Below, one piece after another: positions 24,639 to 32,616 of a DNA stretch of 36,628 nt. The notes beneath the pieces were generated by a model, which saw only the letters and a list, made by a program, of their open reading frames with translations, was not told where the DNA came from and did not search any database. Source of the DNA: CAZGKX01 sp964525945 (GTDB lineage Bacteria; Pseudomonadota; Gammaproteobacteria; Legionellales; Legionellaceae); NCBI GenBank assembly GCA_964525945.1, contig CAZGKX010000021.1, forward strand, positions 1-36,628. The letters are read 5' to 3'. The position numbers were made by a program, and so were the translations under genes. Positions within the stretch are counted from its first letter, which is position 1. The number at the start of each line of letters is the position of its first letter.

Positions 24639-24798
24639 ACGATTTCATGGTGGTTTCGGTGACGTCAAAATATCCAGGATTGTTCCCCAGTTCCAGCGCC
24701 GTGTATTTCTGAGGAACGACAATATCCAAAGGCTCAACAACGTATTGATTGCATGCGCTTAACAACAACACGCATAGTACTGCGGCATTCCATTTCAT
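24634..24798 (-). CDS. Small predicted lipoprotein
   Basis: A 54-residue protein: MKWNAAVLCVLLLSAC then NQYVVEPLDIVV...YFDVTETTMKSY. The N-terminus is a lipoprotein signal with lipobox LLSAC, so the mature form would begin with Cys16 and have only 39 residues. Asn at +2 does not give the Asp inner-membrane retention signal, so outer-membrane sorting is expected. A GAGGA ribosome site lies five bases before the ATG. Entericidin-like and other tiny lipoproteins have similar size, but no family was recognised. It is convergent with panD and shares the hairpin at 24606-24638. Confidence 0.6.
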   Translation of the reverse strand: MKWNAAVLCVLLLSACNQYVVEPLDIVVPQKYTALELGNNPGYFDVTETTMKSY

Positions 24799-25045
24799 GC
24801 CATTCCTCTATGGGGGGTGATGAGCTAAATTATCTGCCACTCCTGCGTGTTCGTCAATTTAAAAAAATTACGCGACGTTGCAGTCCAAATTTTCCTCATG
24901 TGAACGTTAAATTAGACTGCCTGGATGTCCGTGTGCGTTCGTCCTAAGGAAATTCAATGCACCCCTTCGACGATGAGTCTACTGACAAAAACAGGTAAGT
25001 GTCCGGGATATCATTCGAAATTCGTTACAACAACAAGAGGTATGT

Positions 25046-25522
25046 ATGAATAACCCAAAACGGATGCGAATAGAAGGTTTTAATGTGGCAGGATGCAGTG
25101 TCATTACTGCCAATAAGGATGAAATGCTTCTCGCAACAGCCAAACTACCGGGGCTTTGGAATGATTTTTTCACCCATAATCGGGCCGAGCAGATACCTCA
25201 TCGACAATCAGATTCAGCCATTATGGGGGTGTACACGGATTATGAATCGGATGAAATGGGGTATTATAAAGTCACCGCAGGGGTTCCTGTGACGGAGCTA
25301 TCGCCTGGTATGGTTCAAATCCAAGCAGGGGATTACCTGGTGTTTGAAGGCACGGGTACGTTTCCAGAGGTGGTTATTGAACTTTGGCAAACAATTTGGC
25401 GTTATTTTAAAGAAAATAAGCAGATTAAACGTGCATTTACATCTGATTTTGAAGTTTATCAAAACACAACGCAATGCATGATTTATATTGGCGTATCTGC
25501 TGTAAACGGGCAGGTCATTTAA
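25046..25522 (+). CDS. GyrI-like / effector-binding-domain protein
   Basis: A 158-residue stand-alone AraC effector-binding (GyrI-like, SOUL-related) domain. Typical features are GVYTDYESDEMGYYKVTAGVPV, then the GDYLVFEGTGTFPEVVIELWQTIW motif (the family reads x-Y-x-x-F-x-x-x-G...W..I), and a late FEVY segment. These domains bind small hydrophobic or cationic molecules and in other proteins control transcription; there is no DNA-binding part here. AGAGG precedes the ATG. Its 3' end overlaps the convergent membrane-protein gene by eight bases. The ligand is unknown. Confidence 0.78.
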   Translation: MNNPKRMRIEGFNVAGCSVITANKDEMLLATAKLPGLWNDFFTHNRAEQIPHRQSDSAIMGVYTDYESDEMGYYKVTAGVPVTELSPGMVQIQAGDYLVFEGTGTFPEVVIELWQTIWRYFKENKQIKRAFTSDFEVYQNTTQCMIYIGVSAVNGQVI

Positions 25523-26156
25523 CCGGCACGTTGCCTTTCAGTACTTTGTTTTTCCACCACATAATCACCGGCGTTATTAAAAACGTCGGTCCTAACCATA
25601 AAATAATTGTAGGCTGAATGGAAATGTTTGTCACCGCAAACGCGGTTAAAGCGGCAATAGTCGCGCCTAGCATCGCACCTAGATGATGCGCGATACGTTG
25701 TTTGCCGGTGCTGGAGTGTGTGTAATGGAGTTTTATATCTGAAAAACTAAACAGCAATCCAAAGGCACCAAATAGCATTAAAATGATTTTATTTTGGTGC
25801 ATTTGCAGCAAGGCAGTGCCCATCATGAGGATAGACACAATCAGCATGCTCAAGCTTACTATCAAATCAAGGCGTTGCGGCCCACTGCGATTTTTTGCAT
25901 AACGCCATCCCGAAAAAGCAAGGTAATAGCTAAACAAGGCGATAAGAAACAAAAAAAGATTGTTTATGAACAAAGCCAACGGTATCGCTGTGATAAACAC
26001 GCCGGTCATGGCGTAAAAAAAGAGTGAGCCAAATTTGCGATGTTGCTTTGCACCTTTGGTGCTCAACATGGCCCCCAAAGCGGCCAGTATAGCGCTAAAA
26101 CCGCAGGCAATATGAAAATACAATAAAAACAGGACGGAATTTGTGGAGTGATTCAT
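25515..26156 (-). CDS. DUF2306-like membrane protein
   Basis: A 213-residue integral membrane protein with about seven helices. The opening LYFHIACGFSAILAALGAMLSTKGAKQHRKFG contains the His-helix-KGxxxHRxxG arrangement of DUF2306-type proteins. Two further histidines occur in IAHHLGAM near the sixth helix. Conserved membrane histidines can ligate heme, but nothing here proves it. ATG 26156 is preferred to ATG 26171, which would add five residues without a ribosome site. It overlaps the convergent GyrI-like gene by eight bases. Confidence 0.65.
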   Translation of the reverse strand: MNHSTNSVLFLLYFHIACGFSAILAALGAMLSTKGAKQHRKFGSLFFYAMTGVFITAIPLALFINNLFLFLIALFSYYLAFSGWRYAKNRSGPQRLDLIVSLSMLIVSILMMGTALLQMHQNKIILMLFGAFGLLFSFSDIKLHYTHSSTGKQRIAHHLGAMLGATIAALTAFAVTNISIQPTIILWLGPTFLITPVIMWWKNKVLKGNVPVK

Positions 26157-26296
26157 GCCTGAGCTCTGCATAAAACGTTTAATCAGTATAACAGAGGAGT
26201 TGGTGTGTAAGTAAAGTGATTCTCTGTTTTAAAATATGATGGTGTTTTTCAAAAACTTGATGTACGCCAAAGTGAGCTGAGCGTGGGAAGATACGT

Positions 26297-27301
26297 TTAA
26301 TTAATACTCAAATGCGTGTTTTGAACGGAGCTGGTGGACGGGCTGTTTCTTTTTTTGCATTGTGCTTGGGGTTTGTTGTAAAAAAAGCCCAAGCTTTGTT
26401 CTTTCGTGAGCTGCTTCGCGGATTGAGCAACCCAGGCATTTTGAGAGTGAGTGTGCACAGCCCGCCATAAAAAATCCGCAGTGAGGTGATGGAGGGGTGG
26501 GGATGTTAAGTCCCAAAGTAGCAATAAAAAACTAACCACCGGTTTCATGAGGACGATGGAATGCACCATGCCCCATTGATCGGTTGGATCATAGTAAGAT
26601 ATTAAATCAATTTCCTCTTGCCTTGTCAGTGCCGATTTGAGGGAAAACAACGCCAAATCATAACTGCGATGGTTTTCTCCGGAATATTCCCAATCCACAA
26701 TAGACGCTTGTTGATCTTCAATATAAACACTCGAGGGCAGTAAATCATTGTGCGATGACACAAAATTGGCCCTGTCATTGTTTAATGTCAAAAAAATTTG
26801 CAATGACAAATTGCAGTAAGCCATGAGTTTATTTTTTTGATGGTGGGTTACACGATTAAACGCGTTGAGAAGTGCGGTGCCTACAGAGTATTGGTTTTTA
26901 AAATCACCAATTTGATGGTATTTTTTTATGGCCAAGGCAATGGGTTGCAACAATTGCTGGGCATTGGCTATATGGTGTTTTCTTTCTGTAAATCGATGAT
27001 TTTTATCTTTTAAGTGGCAAATTTGAAATCCATTTTGAACGTCGTTTTCAAGAACATGAGTCGATAGTGAATGGTTGCTTAAACATTTTAAGTTATGATC
27101 TTCATTTTCACGAGTGAAAGGGGGCCACAACTCACCATTGATGCGAACCACATAATGATTACCGAGAATATCCTCGACTTGAAAAAATCGATTGGTTTGG
27201 CTTTCGTCAAAATAATGACGTTTGAAGGGAGCAACCATTTCTTTTAATGGAATGTTTCTCCTTTCAAAGGCAAATTCAATTTGTTCAGGCAAAGAATACA
27301 T
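26297..27301 (-). CDS. Choline-kinase / aminoglycoside-phosphotransferase-like protein with altered catalytic loop
   Basis: A 334-residue protein-kinase-fold phosphotransferase. The catalytic loop reads SSHNDLLPSSVYI (His184, Asp186), and the metal-binding segment IVDWEYSG (Asp203) matches LicA/choline-kinase proteins (typically HNDLxPxNxL and IDWEYAG). The Asn that follows Asp186 by five positions and binds magnesium is Ser191 here, so activity may be changed or lost. The N-lobe VVRINGELWPPFTRENED retains the Arg/Glu-rich substrate of the Lys-Glu pair only partly (R53 in place of Lys). The last 45 residues are basic and low-complexity. The substrate is unknown; choline or a small alcohol is a guess. 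Confidence 0.75.
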   Translation of the reverse strand: MYSLPEQIEFAFERRNIPLKEMVAPFKRHYFDESQTNRFFQVEDILGNHYVVRINGELWPPFTRENEDHNLKCLSNHSLSTHVLENDVQNGFQICHLKDKNHRFTERKHHIANAQQLLQPIALAIKKYHQIGDFKNQYSVGTALLNAFNRVTHHQKNKLMAYCNLSLQIFLTLNNDRANFVSSHNDLLPSSVYIEDQQASIVDWEYSGENHRSYDLALFSLKSALTRQEEIDLISYYDPTDQWGMVHSIVLMKPVVSFLLLLWDLTSPPLHHLTADFLWRAVHTHSQNAWVAQSAKQLTKEQSLGFFYNKPQAQCKKRNSPSTSSVQNTHLSIN

Positions 27302-27429
27302 GTACAGAGCACCTTATTTTTGTTTTAAAAATATACTACAAGGCATAAATTTTTTCAAGTCACACGCTCCTTTTTTATTTTGCGTTATATGGTCTATAAT
27401 TATACAATACAACTTTACCGTCGGTTGCC

Positions 27430-28088
27430 ATGCCAATTTTACGGGATCAATTAGAATACACCAACGCTGTTAAGCCTGCGGCTTTATCCAACCATCAAGT
27501 GAGTCGAGTGACCATCAAAACTGAGCCTGGCCAGCAATGGATTTTTAAAGAAGGTTTAAGCCGTGATGGTGCAAAAAAAGAAATGCTGGCCCAAGAGTTT
27601 TTTCGATTAGTCATTCCTCATCAACCAGAAACGCGAATTGGTCAAGGCGCTGGTTTTTCTTCCACTCGCCCTGGTTATTATTTGTTATCGGCAGAAGTAG
27701 AAAACTATCAACCGTTGCCTGTCAATCAATCAAGCGGTTTCTCAGATGGCACATACAAAGGCTTAGGCCAAGCCATGGTGACCGCTCTTTTTGTGGAAGA
27801 AGTTGATTTAAAAAATGGCAACATTGGGGTGGATGCTCAAAATCGCGTGATCAAAATTGATGGGGATTGGTGTTTTGCATCGACAAGAAAATGGACGGAA
27901 TCGCTGCGGATTACTCCCGATGTCATCAACAAATTGCCCGCCATTCATGGGGATTACAAGACACATAATTGGCTGGATTATTCGGCTGAAGGTGTGGCTC
28001 AGGTGAAAGCTGGATCCATCGCCGCTTTAGCATTGTCCACTGATGCTAATTTTCGTTCTGAAGTGAATGAAGGTTTGTTAAAAATTTG
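27430..28088 (+). CDS. Atypical kinase-like protein, N-terminal part (cut by N gap); effector candidate
   Basis: 220 residues before the gap. The pattern resembles HipA / phosphoinositide-kinase-type folds: a candidate ATP-anchoring lysine in WIFKEGL (Lys40), then VDLKNGNIGVD (Asp126, Asn129, Asn131) as catalytic loop and VIKIDGDWCF (Asp144, Asp146) as metal-binding motif. I do not recognise the exact family. There is no signal peptide or membrane segment. Together with the part after the gap it would be about 600 residues. Legionellales secrete several atypical lipid and protein kinases through the Dot/Icm system, which makes this an effector candidate by inference. The next gene upstream on the other strand is also kinase-like. 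Confidence 0.6.
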
Positions 28089-28136
28089 NNNNNNNNNNGT
28101 TGTTCTAAACCCATTCGGCAATAGATTTGATTTTGT

Positions 28137-29291
28137 TTATTGCCTGATGATTACATTGCGGCCTTTGTCCGGGCCTACAACGTTGATGACCCTGATAAAT
28201 TCATTGCTTTGTTTAAAGAACGTCGTGATGCCATGCGTTATAGCGCGCTTCAAAACAGTTCTTTTCGCGCTTATTTGCAAACCCCAAAAGCGACCGCTGA
28301 TAAAATGGCGTTGACCCAACATTTAGCCTTGTTTGAAGCTGAAAAAACGCCTATTTTGTCCAATGAGTCGCAGAAAGAACAACTGGCATTCACCATCGAT
28401 CAAACAGCACAAGATTTGCTGAAATGTCCTGCCCTTTATCAAGAATGTGAGGCAGCCTTAAAAGAGCTTCAAGTGTTTACAATGTATGACAACATGGTTG
28501 ACGCCAGTGTCGCTTCAAAAATAAAAGATTACAACACGCTAATACCCACATGCAATGCGGACGCTTTGTCGATTTTAGTTGACCGAATAAAAAGTGATGT
28601 AATTTTTTATCAGCAAAAATTACATCAAGAATTGCAAATGGCCGTTGCCGTTGGTATGAATTTGACCGAAAACGAGAAAACAATAGTTGCTGAGCATTCG
28701 GAAGTCTCTCAAATTGATAAAAGCGTAGCGGATGTTCAAATGCATTTGGTTGCAAAACTTCGAGCTACATGTTTGGAATTATTGGAAGAAATCAAAGATA
28801 CGGGCGAATTGCCTTTCAACGACTATTTAGACACTGAAATGAATGCATTTTATGACGGGAAGCAGATGGCGATCGGGATCACCACCAATCTCAACGATTT
28901 ATTCGACGAGCAGAATGCATTGATGGCGCTTAGAGATTCGCTTGCTCCACAAGAGATACAAAAGGCATTGCTACGTTTAGAATCCTATAAAGAAATTGAA
29001 GCTTATGCAGACCAGGCCTGTGAAATTGAAGAAGCATTGTACAATATACCGATTCCTTTACGGGGTACCAAAAACCAAAACGAACTGTTGCACGAGTTAC
29101 CGGCATTGACGTCGAACAATTCCCCAAATGCACAAGATACAACGGAGAAATTTAAATCGATGAAGGCCCGAAATGAAGAGCAACGTGCTGAGTCTGCAAG
29201 ACAGACGCCTGCGTTTAGCGATACCTATTCGGCGGAGAGTGATCCCGATAATCTAGATCGCAAAAGTATTTCCTCCCCTTATTCCGGTTAA
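28137..29291 (+). CDS. Same kinase-like protein, C-terminal helical part
   Basis: About 384 residues continue after the gap in another reading frame: LLPDDYIAAFVRAYNVDDPDKFIALFKERRDAMRYS and so on. It is almost wholly helical and acidic, with no membrane segment, ending in a Ser/Asp-rich disordered tail (SDTYSAESDPDNLDRKSISSPYSG). The 35 bases just after the N carry two in-frame stops, so they cannot be coding in this frame. Joining TTTG before the gap to TTTG at 28132-28135 gives LLKICLLPDDYIAAF and one continuous protein. There is no ATG start or ribosome site near 28140, which supports its being the C-terminal part of the preceding gene. Confidence 0.6.
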   Translation, partial: LLPDDYIAAFVRAYNVDDPDKFIALFKERRDAMRYSALQNSSFRAYLQTPKATADKMALTQHLALFEAEKTPILSNESQKEQLAFTIDQTAQDLLKCPALYQECEAALKELQVFTMYDNMVDASVASKIKDYNTLIPTCNADALSILVDRIKSDVIFYQQKLHQELQMAVAVGMNLTENEKTIVAEHSEVSQIDKSVADVQMHLVAKLRATCLELLEEIKDTGELPFNDYLDTEMNAFYDGKQMAIGITTNLNDLFDEQNALMALRDSLAPQEIQKALLRLESYKEIEAYADQACEIEEALYNIPIPLRGTKNQNELLHELPALTSNNSPNAQDTTEKFKSMKARNEEQRAESARQTPAFSDTYSAESDPDNLDRKSISSPYSG

Positions 29292-29338
29292 AAACACGGT
29301 ATCCTTTCAAATTGTAGGGTATTCACTTTTTGCTGTGC

Positions 29339-29716
29339 TTAAATCCAATCCAACTGAGTGACAATGCTCGCTCCTTCTTTAAAGGGCAGAATTTGAGGAT
29401 TAAAATGCATTTGCGCATCATACCCGGGTCCCATATCCATGAAAGATTCACTTGCCAAATTAAGCTTTTCTTTGAAAAAAAACTTTGCTTTTTCAGATAA
29501 GAACACCAGACCAATGCGATGTTCTTGAGAAATAAATTGCCCACAGCGATTTTTTTCTGTGTACTGTTGGATGTAACAATGATTTCCTGCTTCGTGTGTA
29601 AATATATTTATTCCATTTTGTTCCATTTCATTTAAAAACACATTTTTTGCTTGCAAGGTCTGAAATTGAATGCACAAACCATTTTGAGTCACAACAAGCT
29701 TTGTCGATACCACCAT
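29339..29716 (-). CDS. Hypothetical protein
   Basis: A 125-residue soluble protein beginning MVVSTKLVVTQNGLCIQF. There is no signal peptide, membrane helix or motif I recognise. It has aromatic-rich stretches (AKFFFKEKLNL, FMDMGPGYDAQMHFNP) and three cysteines. ATG 29716 has GGAGG six bases ahead and is a convincing start. Two hairpins (29729-29749 and 29757-29780) lie directly upstream in its leader or intergenic DNA. It is convergent with the kinase-like gene and downstream of the avidin-like gene on the same strand. The function is unknown. Confidence 0.6.
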   Translation of the reverse strand: MVVSTKLVVTQNGLCIQFQTLQAKNVFLNEMEQNGINIFTHEAGNHCYIQQYTEKNRCGQFISQEHRIGLVFLSEKAKFFFKEKLNLASESFMDMGPGYDAQMHFNPQILPFKEGASIVTQLDWI

Positions 29717-29728
29717 TGATGCCTCCAA

Positions 29729-29780
29729 ATTTATGAATCATGCATAAATGCCTGCGGCGCGCCCGGCATGAACCGCGCGC
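29729..29780. other. Two adjacent hairpins between the hypothetical and avidin-like genes
   Basis: ATTTATG (29729-29735) pairs with CATAAAT (29743-29749), just upstream of the GGAGG site of the 125-residue gene. Next to it GCGCGC (29757-29762) pairs with GCGCGC (29775-29780). The GC-rich hairpin stands out in AT-rich surroundings. It may be a terminator of the avidin-like gene, a leader element, or a repeat remnant. Confidence 0.4.
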
Positions 29781-29797
29781 TTAAAGAGCAGAGCCGC

Positions 29798-30214
29798 TCA
29801 ACTTATTTTTTTATAGGTGTCATGGCCAATGAAGCGAGCACCAGGCCCTTCATGAGTAATATCTTCAGCTTGATGGTTTAAGATAGAAACTGTATCAATC
29901 GCTTCTTGATTGTTAGTAAAATTACCTGTGATACTGAGCACAGATTCACACATCGGATAAGCCACGCCGAATGTAAGCGCGTTACCAATAATATATCCCG
30001 TGATAGGTTGCTTTTTACCAATGGCTTGTGGACAAGTTTTAGACGCAACAGCGGTTGTAAAATAACCATCAATCTTATTGTCTTCCGTGATGTTAAGCTC
30101 TAAAACGGAACCGCGTTGATTTTTAAACGTGAGCGTATATGTTGCTGCATCGATAGATTGACTGAGCAACGCTGAGGCGAGCAGTGGTATGTAGCAAAGC
30201 GTTTTTATATTCAT
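29798..30214 (-). CDS. Secreted avidin-like protein lacking the biotin-pocket tryptophans
   Basis: 138 residues: signal peptide MNIKTLCYIPLLASALLSQSIDA, then an avidin-type beta-barrel. Family landmarks are TFKNQRGSVLEL (avidins: TWxNxxGS), IDGYFTTAV (GxYxxAV), ITGYIIGNALTFGVAY (LTGxxxGxxxxFxVxW) and the closing GHDTYKK (130-136; streptavidin GHDTFTK). Cys61 and Cys89 fall where dimeric avidins of the rhizavidin type have their disulfide. Asn32, Ser36 and Asp132 of the biotin site remain, but positions of streptavidin Trp21, Trp79, Trp92 and Trp108 read Phe30, Phe82, Ile95 and Ser110; Tyr43 reads Phe52. The mature protein contains no Trp at all. Biotin affinity is therefore expected to be weak or absent, or the ligand different. 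Confidence 0.78.
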   Translation of the reverse strand: MNIKTLCYIPLLASALLSQSIDAATYTLTFKNQRGSVLELNITEDNKIDGYFTTAVASKTCPQAIGKKQPITGYIIGNALTFGVAYPMCESVLSITGNFTNNQEAIDTVSILNHQAEDITHEGPGARFIGHDTYKKIS

Positions 30215-30428
30215 GGCAAATCTCTTTAAAATGGGTTTTTGAACATAGGATATTAGCATGATATTTGTTGATCAATTAAATATAAATCCATTGTATTTTC
30301 TTTTGGTGGAGCATCCTCAATCTAGATAAAATGAGTTATTGGATCAAAATACGCTGCTATATTTAAATGAGCCTTATAATTCAGTTGGATCGGTTTTTAT
30401 AAAATCATGCAATTTCCTTAACTTTTTG

Positions 30429-31421
30429 TTAATGACTTAATATGATTAACTTAGTCTTATCTACTGCTTCAATTTGTACTGCCCCCCCAATCGGAAAAGT
30501 GATCATGGGATCAGTGTGACCAAAATCCACATTGGCAATAATGGGCATATTTTTTAATTCTTTTTTATTTTGAATAATGGTTTTTAATATGTCCAAGCTT
30601 ATATGCGAGGCTTGCTGAAAGCGCCCAATAATTAAACCTCTAACTCCTTCAAATCCCGGTTGTTGAATTAAGGATTGTAAATCTCTATCAAAGACGGCTG
30701 CTGTCTCTTGTCCTGTTAATGCGTCATCCTCTAAAAATAAAATGCTATTTTCTAAAGAAGGCATATATGTTGTGCCCTGCAGTAAATTAAATGTACATAA
30801 ATTTGCACCTAGAATCGTTCCCTGTGCTTTTCCTGGCTGTATGATCCAATATCCCTCATTGGGCATAAAATGCCTATTGTTTTGATCTAAAAACCAAGCA
30901 TCATCACTCCATTTGGGGCTTGCTTCTACAGTATAAGAGTCTTTATTAAATAAGCATTTTTTTAAATAATTTAAAGACCAATCTATGTTTTGTACCATGC
31001 CTAAACTTGAATAATGAGGGCCTGAATAAGTTACAAGACCTGTTTTTGCATAAATAGCGTTTTGTAAGGCGGTGATGTCTGAGTAGCCACAGAATATTTT
31101 AGGATTAGCCGCAATCAATGGATAATCAATCCCATCTAATAATTGATTCACATTGTAACCACCAATGACCGTAAAAATAGCTTTGATATTTTTATCTTGA
31201 AAAGCCTCATGTAAATCCTGGAGTCGTGACGTGAGGGAGCTGGAATGAAAAACGTCACTATCCATTACATGTTGTCCAAAACTTAATTTTAAGCCTAAAT
31301 CTTCAAAGCACTGATTGGCTATTTTTCTCGTATGCTCGCTTATAATAGCCAGGCTTCTGGAGGGAGCAATCACTCGAATTTCATCGCCTTTTTTAAGTTT
31401 ATCTGGAATATTCGATTGCAT
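30429..31421 (-). CDS. Peptidase family S66 (LD-carboxypeptidase / MccF-like)
   Basis: A 330-residue serine peptidase that cleaves amide bonds next to a carboxyl group: murein L,D-tetrapeptides (LdcA) or peptidyl-nucleotide antibiotics such as microcin C (MccF). The nucleophile is Ser114 in CGYSDITAL, with Glu231 (LFLEDDALTG) and His302 (VDFGHTDP) completing the triad. The oxyanion segment is VIGGYNVNQLL. The length of 330 and the retained long loop before Glu231 are nearer to MccF-type than to the shorter LdcA. A cytoplasmic location is expected, as there is no signal peptide. It stands alone in an accessory region, so self-protection or murein recycling are both possible. Confidence 0.87.
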   Translation of the reverse strand: MQSNIPDKLKKGDEIRVIAPSRSLAIISEHTRKIANQCFEDLGLKLSFGQHVMDSDVFHSSSLTSRLQDLHEAFQDKNIKAIFTVIGGYNVNQLLDGIDYPLIAANPKIFCGYSDITALQNAIYAKTGLVTYSGPHYSSLGMVQNIDWSLNYLKKCLFNKDSYTVEASPKWSDDAWFLDQNNRHFMPNEGYWIIQPGKAQGTILGANLCTFNLLQGTTYMPSLENSILFLEDDALTGQETAAVFDRDLQSLIQQPGFEGVRGLIIGRFQQASHISLDILKTIIQNKKELKNMPIIANVDFGHTDPMITFPIGGAVQIEAVDKTKLIILSH

Positions 31422-31622
31422 GAATTTCTCTTTTGTTTAGGGTTTGATAGATTCAATGCAGTCTAACATATGATTTAATCGCTGGTTTACTAAATTAAAC
31501 ACCATTTACAGTTGATAAAAGTCCAACTGATGTAATTTTGCATGAGTAAGGCGAAGATAATACTTTTGATGATTCAACTCATAACAATAGACTAGATGGA
31601 GTGCCGAATGATTTAAATTTAA

Positions 31623-31980
31623 GCAGCTAGATTCATGGATACAGAAAGATAGCCGCGATCAATATTTGTCGAAACAACAGCCCCATATTTTTCAACTTTT
31701 GGTTTAAAATAGTTTCCAATAAACATAACGCTTCTTTTAAGTATTGATTATTCGTGAATGTTTCAGGTTGTTTTTTTAACCATAGACGTAGTGCTTCAAC
31801 ATCTTTAAGTCATACATTAATAGCATTTTGCTTTTCTTGAGCGTCTGACCAGTCGATATCTAGCGCAGCTTTTATACTATTTTTTTGGCCAAGTAAATGT
31901 GTGCCAGCTTCTTTAATAATTTCAACGTTACTCACTTGTTTTATTTGAGCCGCACAATTATAAGTGGATTGAGGTATCTT
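31623..31980 (-). pseudogene. Degraded gene remnant in the 596-base spacer 31440-32035
   Basis: On the minus strand an open stretch reads PQSTYNCAAQIKQVSNVEII, then KEAGTHLLGQ...AALDIDWSDAQEKQNAIN, and meets a TGA at about 31807. It continues in the same frame as LKDVEALRLWLKKQPETF...LKEALCLLETILNQ. A different frame then gives NYFKPKVEKYGAVVSTNIDR with a stop at about 31624. There is no start codon with a ribosome site. The helical, acidic composition is protein-like, and one premature stop plus one frame change point to a dead gene. The family is not recognised. The flanks (31440-31620) show nothing more. Confidence 0.45.
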
Positions 31981-32035
31981 TCAATAAAACCTAATTTTTG
32001 CTAGTGTAGAATTTAGAAAATCTCGAGAGTTAATT

Positions 32036-32362
32036 ATGTCCGGGCATGTGTTTGTTGTATCAGAGTGGTTAGCAAAGAAAAGTCATGAGCAAGAGCTATG
32101 GCAATTAGCGAAAAATATCATGGCGTTAACCTCAAAAGAAATTGGTTGCGTAAGTGCTCATGCTACTCATCAAATAACTCACCCAGGTTCTCCAAGTAAA
32201 TCAAAATATACAATTGTATTGCTTCAAGAGTATATCAATATACAAGCGTTTGATGTTCATTGTGCCAGTGATTATGTCATAAACTTTTTTAAAGTTTATG
32301 TTGAAAATAATGACTCAGCTATTGTTGAAGATTGGCGTTGCAGACTTTTTAGTCCTGATTAA
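32036..32362 (+). CDS. ABM-fold protein (antibiotic biosynthesis monooxygenase family)
   Basis: A 108-residue dimeric alpha/beta-barrel protein. The pattern FVVSEWLAKKSHEQELWQLA, then EIGCVSAHATHQ, then TIVLLQEYINIQAFDVHCASDYVINFFKVY is that of the ABM / YgiN-like family (x-E-x-GC...F-x-x-x-E-x-Y-x-x-x-x-A-x-x-x-H). Members are cofactor-free quinol monooxygenases or dimerisation domains; the substrate cannot be told. The ATG at 32036 has CGAGAG upstream. It is followed by a decayed gene in the same orientation. Confidence 0.75.
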   Translation: MSGHVFVVSEWLAKKSHEQELWQLAKNIMALTSKEIGCVSAHATHQITHPGSPSKSKYTIVLLQEYINIQAFDVHCASDYVINFFKVYVENNDSAIVEDWRCRLFSPD

Positions 32363-32365
32363 TTT

Positions 32366-32560
32366 TGGGCTTTAGATTCTCATTATAATGGTCTGCGATG
32401 TAGCATAATCGATGTCCCCTTAAATAACATAACACCTGGCTTTGTTGATAATAGTGATTTTTTTAAAAAATTACAGACGCGTTAGATGAATTTGGTGAAA
32501 AATTGGACGATTTATTACATACACCTGGGGCTAAGATCCAGCGGTTGAACCTGTCATAGC
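32366..32560 (+). pseudogene. Frameshifted gene remnant
   Basis: Directly after the ABM gene an open frame without a start reads ALDSHYNGLRCSIIDVPLNN then ITPGFVDNSDFFKK. At a T7/A6 homopolymer (about 32459-32471) the coding sense moves to another frame: ITDALDEFGEKLDDLL then HTPGAKIQRLNLS and a TAG. The good joint across one indel indicates a former gene tail. The family is unknown. It occupies most of the 254 bases between the ABM gene and the next gene remnant. Confidence 0.45.
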
Positions 32561-32616
32561 AAAATAACAGCTATTTTCTGGGTGGAATTTTATCAAGTGA
32601 ACTTAGGAGTATATAA

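Noticed and set aside
24753..24947. 64-codon plus-strand frame overlapping the lipoprotein gene
   Set aside because: Basic, low-quality amino-acid composition with no ribosome site; the overlapping minus-strand lipoprotein is better supported.
24957..24998. Possible leader peptide MHPFDDESTDKNR before the GyrI-like gene
   Set aside because: It has an AAGGA-like site but no attenuator hairpin, no regulatory codon run, and is too short to distinguish from chance.
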